In this document: positions 7,071 through 14,644 of the stretch, piece by piece
Position numbering within the stretch: position 1 is the stretch's first letter
Layout of the letters: each line of letters opens with the position of its first letter
Origin: Candidatus Omnitrophota bacterium
GTDB lineage: Bacteria > Omnitrophota > Gorgyraeia > Gygaellales > Profunditerraquicolaceae
Direction of reading: 5' to 3'
DNA length: 46,670 nucleotides
NCBI GenBank assembly: GCA_030691865.1
Contig: JAUYDL010000044.1
Span: 1 to 46,670, forward strand
Position numbers and translations under genes: made by a program
Notes under the pieces: generated by a model
Databases searched by the model: none
What the model was told of the DNA's origin: nothing
Seen by the model: only the letters and a program-made list of their open reading frames with translations

Positions 7071-7730
7071 TTAATTAAAAACTGTTTTGCTTTGAGTCCA
7101 ACCCTTATATGAGCCAAGGCACTCTTGGGCTAATTTTATTTTTCTATCCAAACCAAGACAATTCTTATAATAACAATGCTTAGCAATTTCTTTCGCAGCC
7201 ATTTTGCCATACTTCAATACCCAAAGGTTCTCTGCGTTTTTATGTACCTTACCGCGAATTTTTAATAACGGTTCTACCACATCACTTAACCAATCAATAA
7301 ATTCTTTGGAGCCAGAAAAAATTCTCAAGCTCCACTGCTCTCCACTATTAGAAGGATGCACCCATCGGCGAATACATCCATCACCATCAATTAAACCCCG
7401 TAAAAAATCACAAAAGTTTTCCTTTGGAATATTTAAACTTTTAAGAGACAGTGATTTATTTGGCGTCAAACCGACAGATAACAAAAATTCATAAAAACTT
7501 ATATTCGCAATTTGCAAATGGTATGCTTGATTAATCCTGCCCTTATTTTTCATGCCTATTTTATTGACTAAATTAAAAGTTAATTTAATTTTCTCTAAAA
7601 ATTCTGCATCTTTTGAAGTTATATCAATATGTCTGCCGTCTTTAGATAAACACCCATCACTAGTAATCAACCCCACCAGATACCAAAGATTGAGCCCTTT
7701 AATGTGTAATTCTTTTCTATGCGCTGGCAT
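7071..7730 (-). CDS. LAGLIDADG homing endonuclease between tRNA genes
   Basis: A 219-residue protein with two LAGLIDADG motifs, LVGLITSDGC near residue 18 and LRGLIDGDGC near residue 110, each ending in the catalytic acid, so it should act as a monomer that cuts a long asymmetric site. It fills the spacer between tRNA-Cys and tRNA-Leu, with about 6 and 9 bases left on the two sides. There is no own promoter, so it would be expressed from the tRNA transcript. No intron or intein elements are visible next to it; both tRNAs are intact. Its target may be one of the tRNA genes or their junction, an inference. Confidence 0.85.
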   Translation of the reverse strand: MPAHRKELHIKGLNLWYLVGLITSDGCLSKDGRHIDITSKDAEFLEKIKLTFNLVNKIGMKNKGRINQAYHLQIANISFYEFLLSVGLTPNKSLSLKSLNIPKENFCDFLRGLIDGDGCIRRWVHPSNSGEQWSLRIFSGSKEFIDWLSDVVEPLLKIRGKVHKNAENLWVLKYGKMAAKEIAKHCYYKNCLGLDRKIKLAQECLGSYKGWTQSKTVFN

Positions 7731-7736
7731 TTTTAT

Positions 7737-7811
7737 TGGAGGCGCGGAGCGGATTCGAACCGCTGAATAGCGGTTTTGCAGACCGCTGCCTTGCCACTTG
7801 GCTACCGCGCC
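7737..7811 (-). tRNA. tRNA-Cys (GCA)
   Basis: The minus strand reads GGCGCGG acceptor, D-arm AGCCAAGTGGCAAGGC, anticodon loop TCTGCAAA (GCA, cysteine), T-arm with GGTTCGAATCC, acceptor CCGCGCC, discriminator T (the cysteine identity base) and an encoded CCA at 7737-7739. Confidence 0.96.
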
Positions 7812-7817
7812 AGAATC

Positions 7818-8363
7818 TCACAATAATTTTTTAACTTCTTTTACAATCTCAACAGTCTCTGCCAAACAACCTACCCCCACTACCCCGCAAGCCAGCAAAC
7901 CTTTACGCGGCAGAATAAATTTATAACCGCAAGATTTTAATTTCGCAATATTGCTCTGTGTAATTTTATGATTATACATATTCTCATTCATCGCCGGAGC
8001 AATTAAGACCTTAGCCTTGCTTGCACAAACCGTACAGCTTAAAAGATCGTCACAGATTCCGGCGGCAAGTTTCGCAATAATATTAGCGGTTGCCGGAGCA
8101 ATTAAAATTAAATCCGCTTTGGCCGCCAGAGCGACATGGTCAATATCCCAGGTATCCTGCGCATCAAATATTCCGCCGGAATAAACCCGGTTACCGCTTA
8201 AACTCTGGAAAACAATCGGCTTAATTAATTCCTGCGCTTCTTTAGTCATCACCACATGCACTGCCAACCCGCATTCTCTAAGCCTACGGATAAGGCCACA
8301 GGCCTTATAAATAGCAATGCTGGCAGTTATACCTAAGATAATATTTTTTTCGGCTTTTTTCAT
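7818..8363 (-). CDS. coaC: Phosphopantothenoylcysteine decarboxylase (CoaC domain only)
   Basis: An FMN-dependent decarboxylase that makes 4'-phosphopantetheine in coenzyme A synthesis. The 181 residues cover only the CoaC half of the usual bifunctional CoaBC (about 400 residues). Family signatures are ITASIAIYK (flavin site), DHVALAAKADL with the active-site histidine, IAPATANIIAKLAAGI and the substrate clamp PAMNENMY near residue 123. CoaB (the ligase) is not in the window. The start overlaps the rpoZ stop by one base, as in the common gmk-rpoZ-coaBC cluster. Confidence 0.9.
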   Translation of the reverse strand: MKKAEKNIILGITASIAIYKACGLIRRLRECGLAVHVVMTKEAQELIKPIVFQSLSGNRVYSGGIFDAQDTWDIDHVALAAKADLILIAPATANIIAKLAAGICDDLLSCTVCASKAKVLIAPAMNENMYNHKITQSNIAKLKSCGYKFILPRKGLLACGVVGVGCLAETVEIVKEVKKLL

Positions 8364-8572
8364 TACTCTTTTGCCTTGGCTTTCCTGGCCTCAATTTTAC
8401 CGGCAGCAATTTCATGTAAGGCTACGGTCGAGGGTTTTACCGAAGCATCATCAGCCACTAATTTCGGCTGGCCTTCGGCAATCTCTAAAGCCCTTTTAGC
8501 AGCCAAAATTACCAGTTTATAAATTGACCCCATACTTTTATCTAAAAGTTTCTCTCTACCCTGATAATCCAT
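8363..8572 (-). CDS. rpoZ: RNA polymerase omega subunit
   Basis: This small subunit aids RNA polymerase assembly. The 69-residue product has the family pattern: a helix with YKLVILAAKRALEI near residues 18-31 and, after it, PSTVALHEIAAGKI near residue 47. Position between gmk and coaC supports the call. The C-terminus is short and lysine-rich. The first ATG, at 8572, has no strong SD. Confidence 0.9.
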   Translation of the reverse strand: MDYQGREKLLDKSMGSIYKLVILAAKRALEIAEGQPKLVADDASVKPSTVALHEIAAGKIEARKAKAKE

Positions 8573-8594
8573 CTTTTACCCCCGGTGTAATATG

Positions 8595-9278
8595 TTAAGC
8601 GCTGCTTTCCTGCAAAAAAATACTTTTTAATTCTTTAAGTGCCACCGGCAAATTTTGATTCAAAATACAGTAGTCAAATTTCTCGGCTGCCTGAAGCTCT
8701 CTACGTGCCAGCAGCATGCGCTGCGCTACTTCCTGCTGATTAGTGCGGCGGCAACGATTTTGGATCCTCTCCTTAAGCACGCTCAGCGCAGGCGGTAAAA
8801 CAAAAATCGTTACTGTATTATTAGGATATATTTTTTTAAGAATCCTGGCGCCCTTAAGGTCTAGGCATAAACCAACGTTCTTTGCGCCTTTAAGCTGCTT
8901 TTCCAAAGGCTCCTTAGGCGTTCCGTAATAATAGCCCAAATACCTGGTCCATTCAAGAATTTTTTTCGCTTTTAACAAGCGCCTAAACTCCTTTGGTGTG
9001 ACAAAAAAATACTCCTTGGCCTCTCTTTCTTTCGAACGCTTTGGCCGCGTAGTAATAGAGCAGGATTTTACTAATAATTTCCCGATTTTCTTATCTTGAA
9101 TTAAGCTGGTCAAAAGGGTGGTTTTGCCTGAGCCGGATGGCCCACTGATCACAAAAATTTTACCTTGGCTTTGCCTAGAGGAAGGCAAACCACTGCTCTC
9201 TAGCTTGTGGCTTTGGCTATTGGAAGCCAAACCATTGTTCTCCAACTTAAGCTTATTTTGTATTTTAGCGGCTTTCAC
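8595..9278 (-). CDS. gmk: Guanylate kinase with a duplicated N-terminal extension
   Basis: It converts GMP or dGMP to the diphosphate. The core starts near residue 40 with the P-loop SGPSGSGKTTL, followed by the GMP-binding TTRPKRSKEREAKEYFFV and later the lid region RCRRTNQQEVAQRM. The 227 residues exceed the usual 205 or so because of a polar N-terminal extension made of two 14-residue copies (KLENNGLASNSQSH and KLESSGLPSSRQSQ). An internal start near the P-loop could give a standard protein, but no ATG lies between the extension and the P-loop. It overlaps the yicC stop by one base. Confidence 0.93.
   Translation of the reverse strand: MKAAKIQNKLKLENNGLASNSQSHKLESSGLPSSRQSQGKIFVISGPSGSGKTTLLTSLIQDKKIGKLLVKSCSITTRPKRSKEREAKEYFFVTPKEFRRLLKAKKILEWTRYLGYYYGTPKEPLEKQLKGAKNVGLCLDLKGARILKKIYPNNTVTIFVLPPALSVLKERIQNRCRRTNQQEVAQRMLLARRELQAAEKFDYCILNQNLPVALKELKSIFLQESSA
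9169..9252. repeat. Tandem 42-bp palindromic repeat in gmk
   Basis: Two adjacent 42-bp units (9169-9210 and 9211-9252) encode the duplicated 14-residue extension. Each begins with a small palindrome: TTTGCCT-agagga-AGGCAAA in one and TTTGGCT-attgga-AGCCAAA in the other. The arms changed together (C to G with G to C), so the base pairing was kept after duplication. Confidence 0.65.
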
Positions 9279-10114
9279 TACTCGATATTTTGCACCTGTT
9301 CGCGGATCTTCTCAATCTGGCTTTTCATTTCTACGGCACGGCCGGAAATAATCAGGTCAAATGATTTGGCGGCCAAGGTGTTGGCCTCCCGCTGCATCTC
9401 CTGGGTAATAAAATCCAGCTCCTTACCCACTGCACCGCCCTGGGCAATCTTATGCTGAAAATTATTTATATGAAAATACAGGCGGTCTGTCTCCTCAGCA
9501 ATATCTGCACCTTTTAAAAAAGCCAAACGCTCCTCCTCCACTTCAATCTTTTTAAGTCTATTTTTTACCGCCACCACAAAACGCCGTTTAATAAAAACTA
9601 AACCTTTCTTCAGCAGGGTGCTTCTTTTTTTTAACAAACCTGCCAGGGCTCGACCTTCTTTCTGGCGCGCTATTAATAAACTCGTAAGTGCCTGTAAAAA
9701 AACAGGTTTAAGCTGCTCCCAAATATGTTCTCCTATCGGTTTATCTTCCTTGAGTGACAAAATCCCCGGCAAGCGAATTAATGAATCCAGGCTTAAACCA
9801 TCATTAATTTTAAACTCCTTCTTGACGCTATTAAGTTCATGTAAATAATTCTTTAGCAGTTTACGGTTAACAAAAATCCCCTGGGCAAGTTGCCCTTTTA
9901 TGTTTATCGCGCAATAAATTCTTCCTCTTTTAATTCTACCCTCAATTTCTTTCTTCAGTTTATCCTCTAAAGAAAGCAGTCCTTCCGGTAAATGAAAAAC
10001 ACTTTCAGAAAATTTATGATTAGTGCATCTTAACTCCACACTGATTCTGCCAATAGAGCTAACCTCAGCCTCATAGCAACCAAAACCCGTCATACTATTA
10101 ATTATGTTTTTCAT
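9278..10114 (-). CDS. yicC: YicC/YloC family endoribonuclease-like protein
   Basis: A 278-residue protein of the YicC family, implicated in RNA turnover in E. coli. The N-terminus holds the family hallmark SMTGFG near residue 7 and ELRCTNHKFSE, and the C-terminal domain shows GKELDFITQEMQREANTLAAKS and the ending KSQIEKIREQVQNIE. It overlaps ndk by four bases (ATGA) and gmk by one, so the cluster ndk-yicC-gmk-rpoZ-coaC is tightly coupled. Conserved linkage to gmk is common in bacteria. Confidence 0.92.
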   Translation of the reverse strand: MKNIINSMTGFGCYEAEVSSIGRISVELRCTNHKFSESVFHLPEGLLSLEDKLKKEIEGRIKRGRIYCAINIKGQLAQGIFVNRKLLKNYLHELNSVKKEFKINDGLSLDSLIRLPGILSLKEDKPIGEHIWEQLKPVFLQALTSLLIARQKEGRALAGLLKKRSTLLKKGLVFIKRRFVVAVKNRLKKIEVEEERLAFLKGADIAEETDRLYFHINNFQHKIAQGGAVGKELDFITQEMQREANTLAAKSFDLIISGRAVEMKSQIEKIREQVQNIE

Positions 10115-10620
10115 TTATCAGCCCAAACCTTGCTTGGAAATTTTTTTTGCACCACATCTTTTGTCGCGTAAAGATCGACGATAATTTCATTAGGCGCAAA
10201 CCAAAGCTTAATCTCTCTTTCCGCTTCAGAAGCATTAGATGAAACATGGACTACGTTTTCATAAACGCCACTAGTGGTAATCCGGCCATAAGAACCCCGG
10301 ATCGAGGTCGGCTCCGCCTCCTCAGGGTTGGTGGCTCCGGCTAAATCCCGGCATTTAGTTATGGCATCATTGCCCCAATAAACCAAAGCCATAACTTTCT
10401 TGCGGTCATGTAAATCTCCCTGCAAATATTTAATAATCTCGCCAAAGAAGGGCTTATCTTTTAAGTGCTTATAATGTTCTTCAGCAAATGCCTTAGATAC
10501 GCGAACCATTTTTGCCGCCACAATTTCAAGCTTGGTCTCAGATAAGCGCGTAAGGATGTTGCCGGTTAGTGATTTTTTTAACCCATCGGGTTTAATTAAA
10601 ATTAAAACTGCCTGGCCCAT
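10111..10620 (-). CDS. ndk: Nucleoside diphosphate kinase
   Basis: It balances nucleoside triphosphates by a phosphohistidine ping-pong mechanism. The 169 residues hold the N-terminal LILIKPDGL, the Kpn-loop region and the active site NVVHVSSNASEAEREI with catalytic His near residue 123. It is longer than the usual 140-150 residues, with an insert near HLKDKPFFGEII and a C-terminal tail. Its SD GGAGG is preceded without gap by one of the five double-hairpin leader elements, whose 5' part overlaps the parB 3' end. Confidence 0.95.
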   Translation of the reverse strand: MGQAVLILIKPDGLKKSLTGNILTRLSETKLEIVAAKMVRVSKAFAEEHYKHLKDKPFFGEIIKYLQGDLHDRKKVMALVYWGNDAITKCRDLAGATNPEEAEPTSIRGSYGRITTSGVYENVVHVSSNASEAEREIKLWFAPNEIIVDLYATKDVVQKKFPSKVWADK

Positions 10621-10630
10621 TATTTATTTT

Positions 10631-10681
10631 CCTCCTTGTCTACCAAGACAACACCCACGCAATTCCGCTAAGCGCGGGGTG
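10631..10681 (-). promoter_or_regulatory. Double-hairpin leader element, ndk copy
   Basis: In mRNA sense: stem 1 CACCCCGCGC / GCGTGGGTG with one bulged C and a G-U pair, 11-nt loop TTAGCGGAATT, then directly stem 2 TTGTCT / AGACAA with loop TGGT, running into AAGGAGG and the ndk ATG. The parB stop codon TAG lies in the loop, and the 5' arm encodes the last parB residues. One of five copies with shared fold and position. Confidence 0.85.
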
Positions 10682-11531
10682 CCCCTTTAATAACGTTAAC
10701 TATGCGCTGAAGATCTTCGGGAGAATAAAATTCGATATTAATGTGCCCGCGTTTTTTTCTTTTACTAATCCTCACCTTAGTAGCTAAGGCATGTTGCAAT
10801 TGCTCCTCTAAAATTACCACTAGCGGTTCACGCTGGCCCTGGCCGATATTGCGTTTTGTAGATTTGGGCCGGCCAGTCTTAATTAAACTTTCCAGTTCAC
10901 GCACAGAAAGACCTTTGGTAATAATATCCTGCGCCAATCTACGCTGCTGGTTCGCATCGTCAATTTCAAGTAAGGTGCGGCCATGCGCAAAACTGATGCG
11001 GCCTTTTTTCATCTCCTGTTGGATTTCATGCGGGAGTTTAAGTAGACGCAAGGTATTTGTAATTGTAACTCTGGCCTTTCCTAAAACTTCACTTATCTTT
11101 TCTTGAGTAACTTGAAATTTGTCCATCAGGTGTTGATAAGCATGAGCTTCTTCAATAGGATTCAAATCTTCTCTTTGGATATTCTCAATTAAAGCCAATT
11201 CTAAAGAATCTTGATCCGAAACATCACGCACAATAATCGGTATCTCTTTGAGCCCCAAAGAGTTAGCAGCGCGAAGCCTCCGCTCTCCTGCAATAAGCTC
11301 ATAATTGTCCCCTTTGCGCCTAACTAAAAGTGGCTGAATAACCCCTTTTTCTTTAATAGATTGCGCTAGCTCTTCAATGCTTTGTTGATCAAAATCTTCG
11401 CGAGGCTGGAAAGGGTTGGGTTTTATTTGTTCAGACTGGACATAAACAATCTCTTCTTTGCGATTCTTGCTCTCCAAAACCTTTTCTGGAATTAATGCGC
11501 TAAGGCCTTTTCCTAATGCTCTTCTTTCCAT
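10668..11531 (-). CDS. parB: Chromosome partitioning protein ParB (Spo0J-like)
   Basis: A parS-binding CTP switch that forms the partition complex. The 287 residues contain the N-terminal RALGKGLSALIP, the ParB/Srx nucleotide domain with PFQPR, ENIQREDLNPIEEA and GERRLRAA, the HTH domain (VTQEKISEVLGKARVTITN) and a C-terminal dimerisation domain. It follows parA, with a copy of the double-hairpin leader filling the short gap; a second copy begins within its 3' end and leads into ndk. A parS-like site lies upstream of the operon. Confidence 0.96.
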   Translation of the reverse strand: MERRALGKGLSALIPEKVLESKNRKEEIVYVQSEQIKPNPFQPREDFDQQSIEELAQSIKEKGVIQPLLVRRKGDNYELIAGERRLRAANSLGLKEIPIIVRDVSDQDSLELALIENIQREDLNPIEEAHAYQHLMDKFQVTQEKISEVLGKARVTITNTLRLLKLPHEIQQEMKKGRISFAHGRTLLEIDDANQQRRLAQDIITKGLSVRELESLIKTGRPKSTKRNIGQGQREPLVVILEEQLQHALATKVRISKRKKRGHINIEFYSPEDLQRIVNVIKGAPRA

Positions 11532-11538
11532 TAAACCT

Positions 11539-11588
11539 CTCCTTGTCTACCTAGACAACACCGGCGCAATTCCGCTTAGCGCCGTGTG
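11539..11588 (-). promoter_or_regulatory. Double-hairpin leader element, parB copy
   Basis: In mRNA sense: CACACGGCGC / GCGCCGGTG with a bulged A, loop TAAGCGGAATT, then stem 2 TTGTCT / AGACAA with loop AGGT and the SD AAGGAG, seven bases before the parB ATG. It starts three bases after the parA stop. The bulge is A here but C in the other four copies, which fixes the unpaired position. Confidence 0.85.
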
Positions 11589-11590
11589 TC

Positions 11591-12376
11591 TTATGGAATT
11601 CTGGAACTCATATTAATATCTAAACCTAAAATCTCTTTACTTAGCTCTGCGTACTTTTGCGCTCCGAGAGAATCTCGATCATATAAAGATATTGGTTTGC
11701 CAAAACTCGGAGCCTCAGTTAAACGGATATTTCTCGGAATGACTGTATTATAAACTTTATCTTTAAAATGATTGCGCGCTTCTTGAATAACTTCTTTGGT
11801 AAGATTAGTACGAAAATCCGCCATGGTTAAGAGCAACCCTTCAATGTCCAAGGCAGGATTAAGATTATCTTTCACAAGTCTAATGGTATGATGCAGTTGC
11901 GTCAATCCTTCCAATGCATAATATTCACATTGTACAGGAATAATTACTGAATCAGCAGCACATAAACAATTAATAGTAAGTAATCCCAATGATGGCGGGG
12001 AATCAATAATCATAAAATCATAATTATCTTTTTCAAGTTGCAAAGCCCTCTTTAACCTATACTCTCGGCCTAATGCTCCGACTAACTCCACCTCAGCCCC
12101 GGTTAAATCCAGATTAGAAGGAGCAAGCATAAGATTATCAATCGCGGTTTTCTGTAAAATATCGACAAGCTTTGCTTCTTCAAGTAGAATATGATAAGTA
12201 CTTTTTTGGATATCGTGTTTATTTACTCCAATACCGCTAGTAGCGTTAGCCTGAGGATCTAAATCTATAAGCATAACCTTCTTACCTGCCATAGCCAGGT
12301 AAGCTGCCAGGTTAATTGAGGTAGTAGTTTTACCTACTCCCCCTTTCTGATTGCAGATTGCAATTATTTTACCCAT
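11591..12376 (-). CDS. parA: Chromosome partitioning ATPase ParA (Soj)
   Basis: A deviant Walker A ATPase that moves ParB-parS complexes. The 261 residues contain CNQKGGVGKTTTSINLA (residues 8-24), DLDPQANAT, the Walker B-like DFMIIDSPPSLG and ARNHFKDKVYNTVIPRN. It is the usual size. The start ATG overlaps the end of a LAGLIDADG endonuclease ORF by 13 bases, and the SD is weak, so its translation is probably coupled to that ORF. parB and ndk follow in the same direction. Confidence 0.96.
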   Translation of the reverse strand: MGKIIAICNQKGGVGKTTTSINLAAYLAMAGKKVMLIDLDPQANATSGIGVNKHDIQKSTYHILLEEAKLVDILQKTAIDNLMLAPSNLDLTGAEVELVGALGREYRLKRALQLEKDNYDFMIIDSPPSLGLLTINCLCAADSVIIPVQCEYYALEGLTQLHHTIRLVKDNLNPALDIEGLLLTMADFRTNLTKEVIQEARNHFKDKVYNTVIPRNIRLTEAPSFGKPISLYDRDSLGAQKYAELSKEILGLDINMSSRIP

Positions 12377-12825
12377 CTTTTTTTGTGTATTTTAAAAGCT
12401 CGGCTTTGTAAGTTTAGAATAGAAAGCTTTCCTGCTAACTCACTGAGATGATCATAATTTATATTTCGATAATTATCTCTTTTATAGATAACCATTTCGC
12501 GCCAGACCTTATAGGCTTCATATTTCTTTTTGCTCTGCAATGGGTATTTGTTAAAGTGCTCGACGATCTTTTGCAGCTCGGAATTCTTAGTTACTCTATA
12601 ATATGCGTATGGTTTTGAGAACCCGCTTTTAGGGGCACCATTTGATTCTTTGCCTCTATATATTTGCCCAACTCCACCGAAGAAATTATGTATTTCTTCG
12701 ACTATCTGGCGATTGTCTTCCCTTTGTTTAATTGAAAAATATATACCGAATGAACCTCCTGCTCTAGAGTAAGTAAAAGCCGCTTCTCCATCAGCAAATC
12801 CGGTTACGTACCAAGAATCTAACAT
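12364..12825 (-). CDS. Free-standing LAGLIDADG endonuclease upstream of parA
   Basis: A 153-residue protein of the type with a single clear LAGLIDADG motif, YVTGFADGEA at residues 6-15, followed by YSRAGGSFGIYFSIKQRE and a C-terminal half with NSELQKIVEHFN. Relatives are often encoded in group I introns, but no intron is visible here. Its last 13 bases overlap the parA start, so it has become the first gene of the partition operon. It starts about 30 bases after the parS-like site. Whether it still cuts is unknown; the catalytic acidic residue of motif 1 is present. Confidence 0.8.
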   Translation of the reverse strand: MLDSWYVTGFADGEAAFTYSRAGGSFGIYFSIKQREDNRQIVEEIHNFFGGVGQIYRGKESNGAPKSGFSKPYAYYRVTKNSELQKIVEHFNKYPLQSKKKYEAYKVWREMVIYKRDNYRNINYDHLSELAGKLSILNLQSRAFKIHKKRWVK

Positions 12826-12854
12826 TTCTATCTCGTAAGTGTTCCAGTTGTAAC

Positions 12855-12870
12855 TTTTCCACGCGGAACA
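12855..12870 (-). promoter_or_regulatory. Candidate parS site
   Basis: The minus strand reads TGTTCCGCGTGGAAAA, matching the known parS form TGTTCCACGTGGAACA at 14 of 16 positions, with the TTCC..GTGGAA core kept. It lies in the leader of the parA operon, about 2.5 kb from the presumed origin, where parS is expected. Only this one good match was seen. Confidence 0.55.
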
Positions 12871-12889
12871 TTGTAAACTTCTTAAACTT

Positions 12890-12917
12890 ATTATCCTAAA
12901 ATATGCTGTCTTGTCAA
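12890..12917 (-). promoter_or_regulatory. Sigma-70-type promoter for the endonuclease-parA-parB-ndk operon
   Basis: On the minus strand TTGACA (12912-12917), a 16-base spacer and GATAAT (12890-12895). It lies between the jag stop and the first ORF, so the transcript would start just before the parS-like site. Confidence 0.55.
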
Positions 12918-12921
12918 GCAG

Positions 12922-13113
12922 TTATTTGCTTTCAATCACGCTTACGCGCACCTTGGCTGGCTTAGCCCCAGCCATACCAAAAAGCCCCTTTTTCTCCTCA
13001 GATAAACTCTCAATTTTTACGCGATTGCGCGGGAGTTTTAGTTCTTGCAACGCTTTTTCAATAGCCTCTTCAACTGTCTTACCCTCTACTTCCACATATT
13101 TTACTTTTTTCAT
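12922..13113 (-). CDS. Jag/KhpB N-terminal domain protein, lacking KH and R3H domains
   Basis: A 63-residue protein matching only the N-terminal Jag_N domain: VEVEGKTVEEAIEKALQEL, then KIESLSEEKKGLFGM. Full-length Jag/KhpB continues with KH and R3H RNA-binding domains to 200 or more residues; here a stop follows at 12922 and the region after it does not encode them. It overlaps the yidC stop by four bases (ATGA), the usual place of jag. It may act in membrane-protein or RNA-linked cell-wall control through Jag_N alone, or be a remnant. Confidence 0.75.
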   Translation of the reverse strand: MKKVKYVEVEGKTVEEAIEKALQELKLPRNRVKIESLSEEKKGLFGMAGAKPAKVRVSVIESK

Positions 13114-14639
13114 TTTTGTCTATTAATACGAAATTGGTAGCAGAGCATGAACAAGCTATTAACAAACCAATAAAGCACTAACCCTGATGGCATATGATAG
13201 AAAATTACCCCAAACATAATCGGCATAATAATCGACATCATCTGTTGCTGCTGAGCAGCCTCCCCGGTTGCTTTGGCCATAGAAATCTTTTGTTGCATAA
13301 ACATACCGATAGCCATTAAAATTGGCAAAATATTTACCTGATTACCCAAAAATGGTATTGAATTTTTGAAAATAAAGGCTTTGTCCGGCGAAGAAAGATC
13401 TTTAATCCATAGGAAATGCGCTCCTCTTAAAGCCACTGAGCGGATTAAGGCCTGATAAAGAGCAAAAAATATGGGCATCTGCAATAAAAGCGGCAAACAA
13501 CCACCAAGCGGGTTAACTTTATGCTCCTTATAAAGTTCCATTATTTCCTTATTTAATTTTTGTGGATTATCTTTGAGCTCTTTACGTAAAGCTTCAATTT
13601 TTGGCTGTAAAATCTGCATCTCTTTCATTGAGCGCATTTGCTTTATTGAAAGAGGAAAAAGTAGAAAATACACGGCAATACTTAATATAATAATTGCTAA
13701 TCCCCAATTATGCACTAAACTATAGAAAAATCCCAATAATTGTAAAAGCAACTGCGCAATAAAATCAAAAGTGCCGAAATAAATAATCGCTGTCCATTCT
13801 GGTTTAGCATTACTTATTATCTTTAAGTCTTGAGGGCCCAAATAGATACGAAATGAATGTCCAATCTGAGCACCGGGCTTTAAATTGGTTTCACTCATAA
13901 ATAAGCCTACTTCAGATTCATGGGGCGTAATTTTCTTAATGTAAGCACTGGTCGCCATATTGACGGGTTCAACAATAGTACAAAAATACTGATCACGCAG
14001 GCCAATAAATTTTACATCCGAACTACTAAAATCTTTTCCCGCGGAAAGATGCATGGTTTTTTCTTTATTGCCAAGAAAAATATCCTGATATCGCGATTGC
14101 GTATTTTTTGCAGATAAATCCAACCGGCCTAAAACTAATTGCGGATTGAGTAATAAAGGAGAGGGGGATAAATTTTGTATCTGTACCTCTAACTCTATGA
14201 TATAACTATTGTTAGGAATAATAAATTTCTTAATAATACGTTTATTTTGATCTTCATAAACAAATGAAATGGAATCTTTGGTTACTCTGTGCTGCTTAAA
14301 AGAAAGGTTGCCATCAGTAAGAAAACCTATTTTAAGTGGTAAACGATGTTCAAGGCCGTCTTTAAAAACTACCTCTACAATTGCCGCCATAATCGGATTG
14401 AAAATTATTTCTCGGCTATCTTGAGTAAATTTTACCGTCTCCGTGGCAAAATCTACAGACGGCGGCATTATCGCTGAGGGCATTACAGTAGAAGGTATTT
14501 CCTGTTGGAATGTTACTAATTGGGATTTATTGGCTATAACCACTTTATTATCAACTAGTTGTGGCTTAGGGGCTAAAGCGGACCAGCTTAATAACACCAA
14601 AAGTGATAAAGCAATCGCTAAAACTAAACGTTTTTCCAT
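13110..14639 (-). CDS. yidC: Membrane protein insertase YidC
   Basis: It inserts and folds inner-membrane proteins, with or without SecYEG. The 509 residues show an N-terminal membrane anchor (VLAIALSLLVLLSW), a large periplasmic beta domain (about 30-290) and the conserved Oxa1 core with FYSLVHNWGLAIIIL, the cytoplasmic coiled hairpin (KQMRSMKEMQILQPKIEALR), NPLGGCLPLLLQMPIFFALY and the last helices. The periplasmic domain points to a Gram-negative cell. It lies between yidD and jag in the usual order. Confidence 0.96.
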   Translation of the reverse strand: MEKRLVLAIALSLLVLLSWSALAPKPQLVDNKVVIANKSQLVTFQQEIPSTVMPSAIMPPSVDFATETVKFTQDSREIIFNPIMAAIVEVVFKDGLEHRLPLKIGFLTDGNLSFKQHRVTKDSISFVYEDQNKRIIKKFIIPNNSYIIELEVQIQNLSPSPLLLNPQLVLGRLDLSAKNTQSRYQDIFLGNKEKTMHLSAGKDFSSSDVKFIGLRDQYFCTIVEPVNMATSAYIKKITPHESEVGLFMSETNLKPGAQIGHSFRIYLGPQDLKIISNAKPEWTAIIYFGTFDFIAQLLLQLLGFFYSLVHNWGLAIIILSIAVYFLLFPLSIKQMRSMKEMQILQPKIEALRKELKDNPQKLNKEIMELYKEHKVNPLGGCLPLLLQMPIFFALYQALIRSVALRGAHFLWIKDLSSPDKAFIFKNSIPFLGNQVNILPILMAIGMFMQQKISMAKATGEAAQQQQMMSIIMPIMFGVIFYHMPSGLVLYWFVNSLFMLCYQFRINRQK

Positions 14640-14644
14640 AGATT

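Noticed and set aside
12364..12825. A group I intron or intein around the endonuclease ORF near parA
   Set aside because: parA and neighbouring genes are complete and uninterrupted, with no intron core sequences or splicing blocks, so it is called free-standing.
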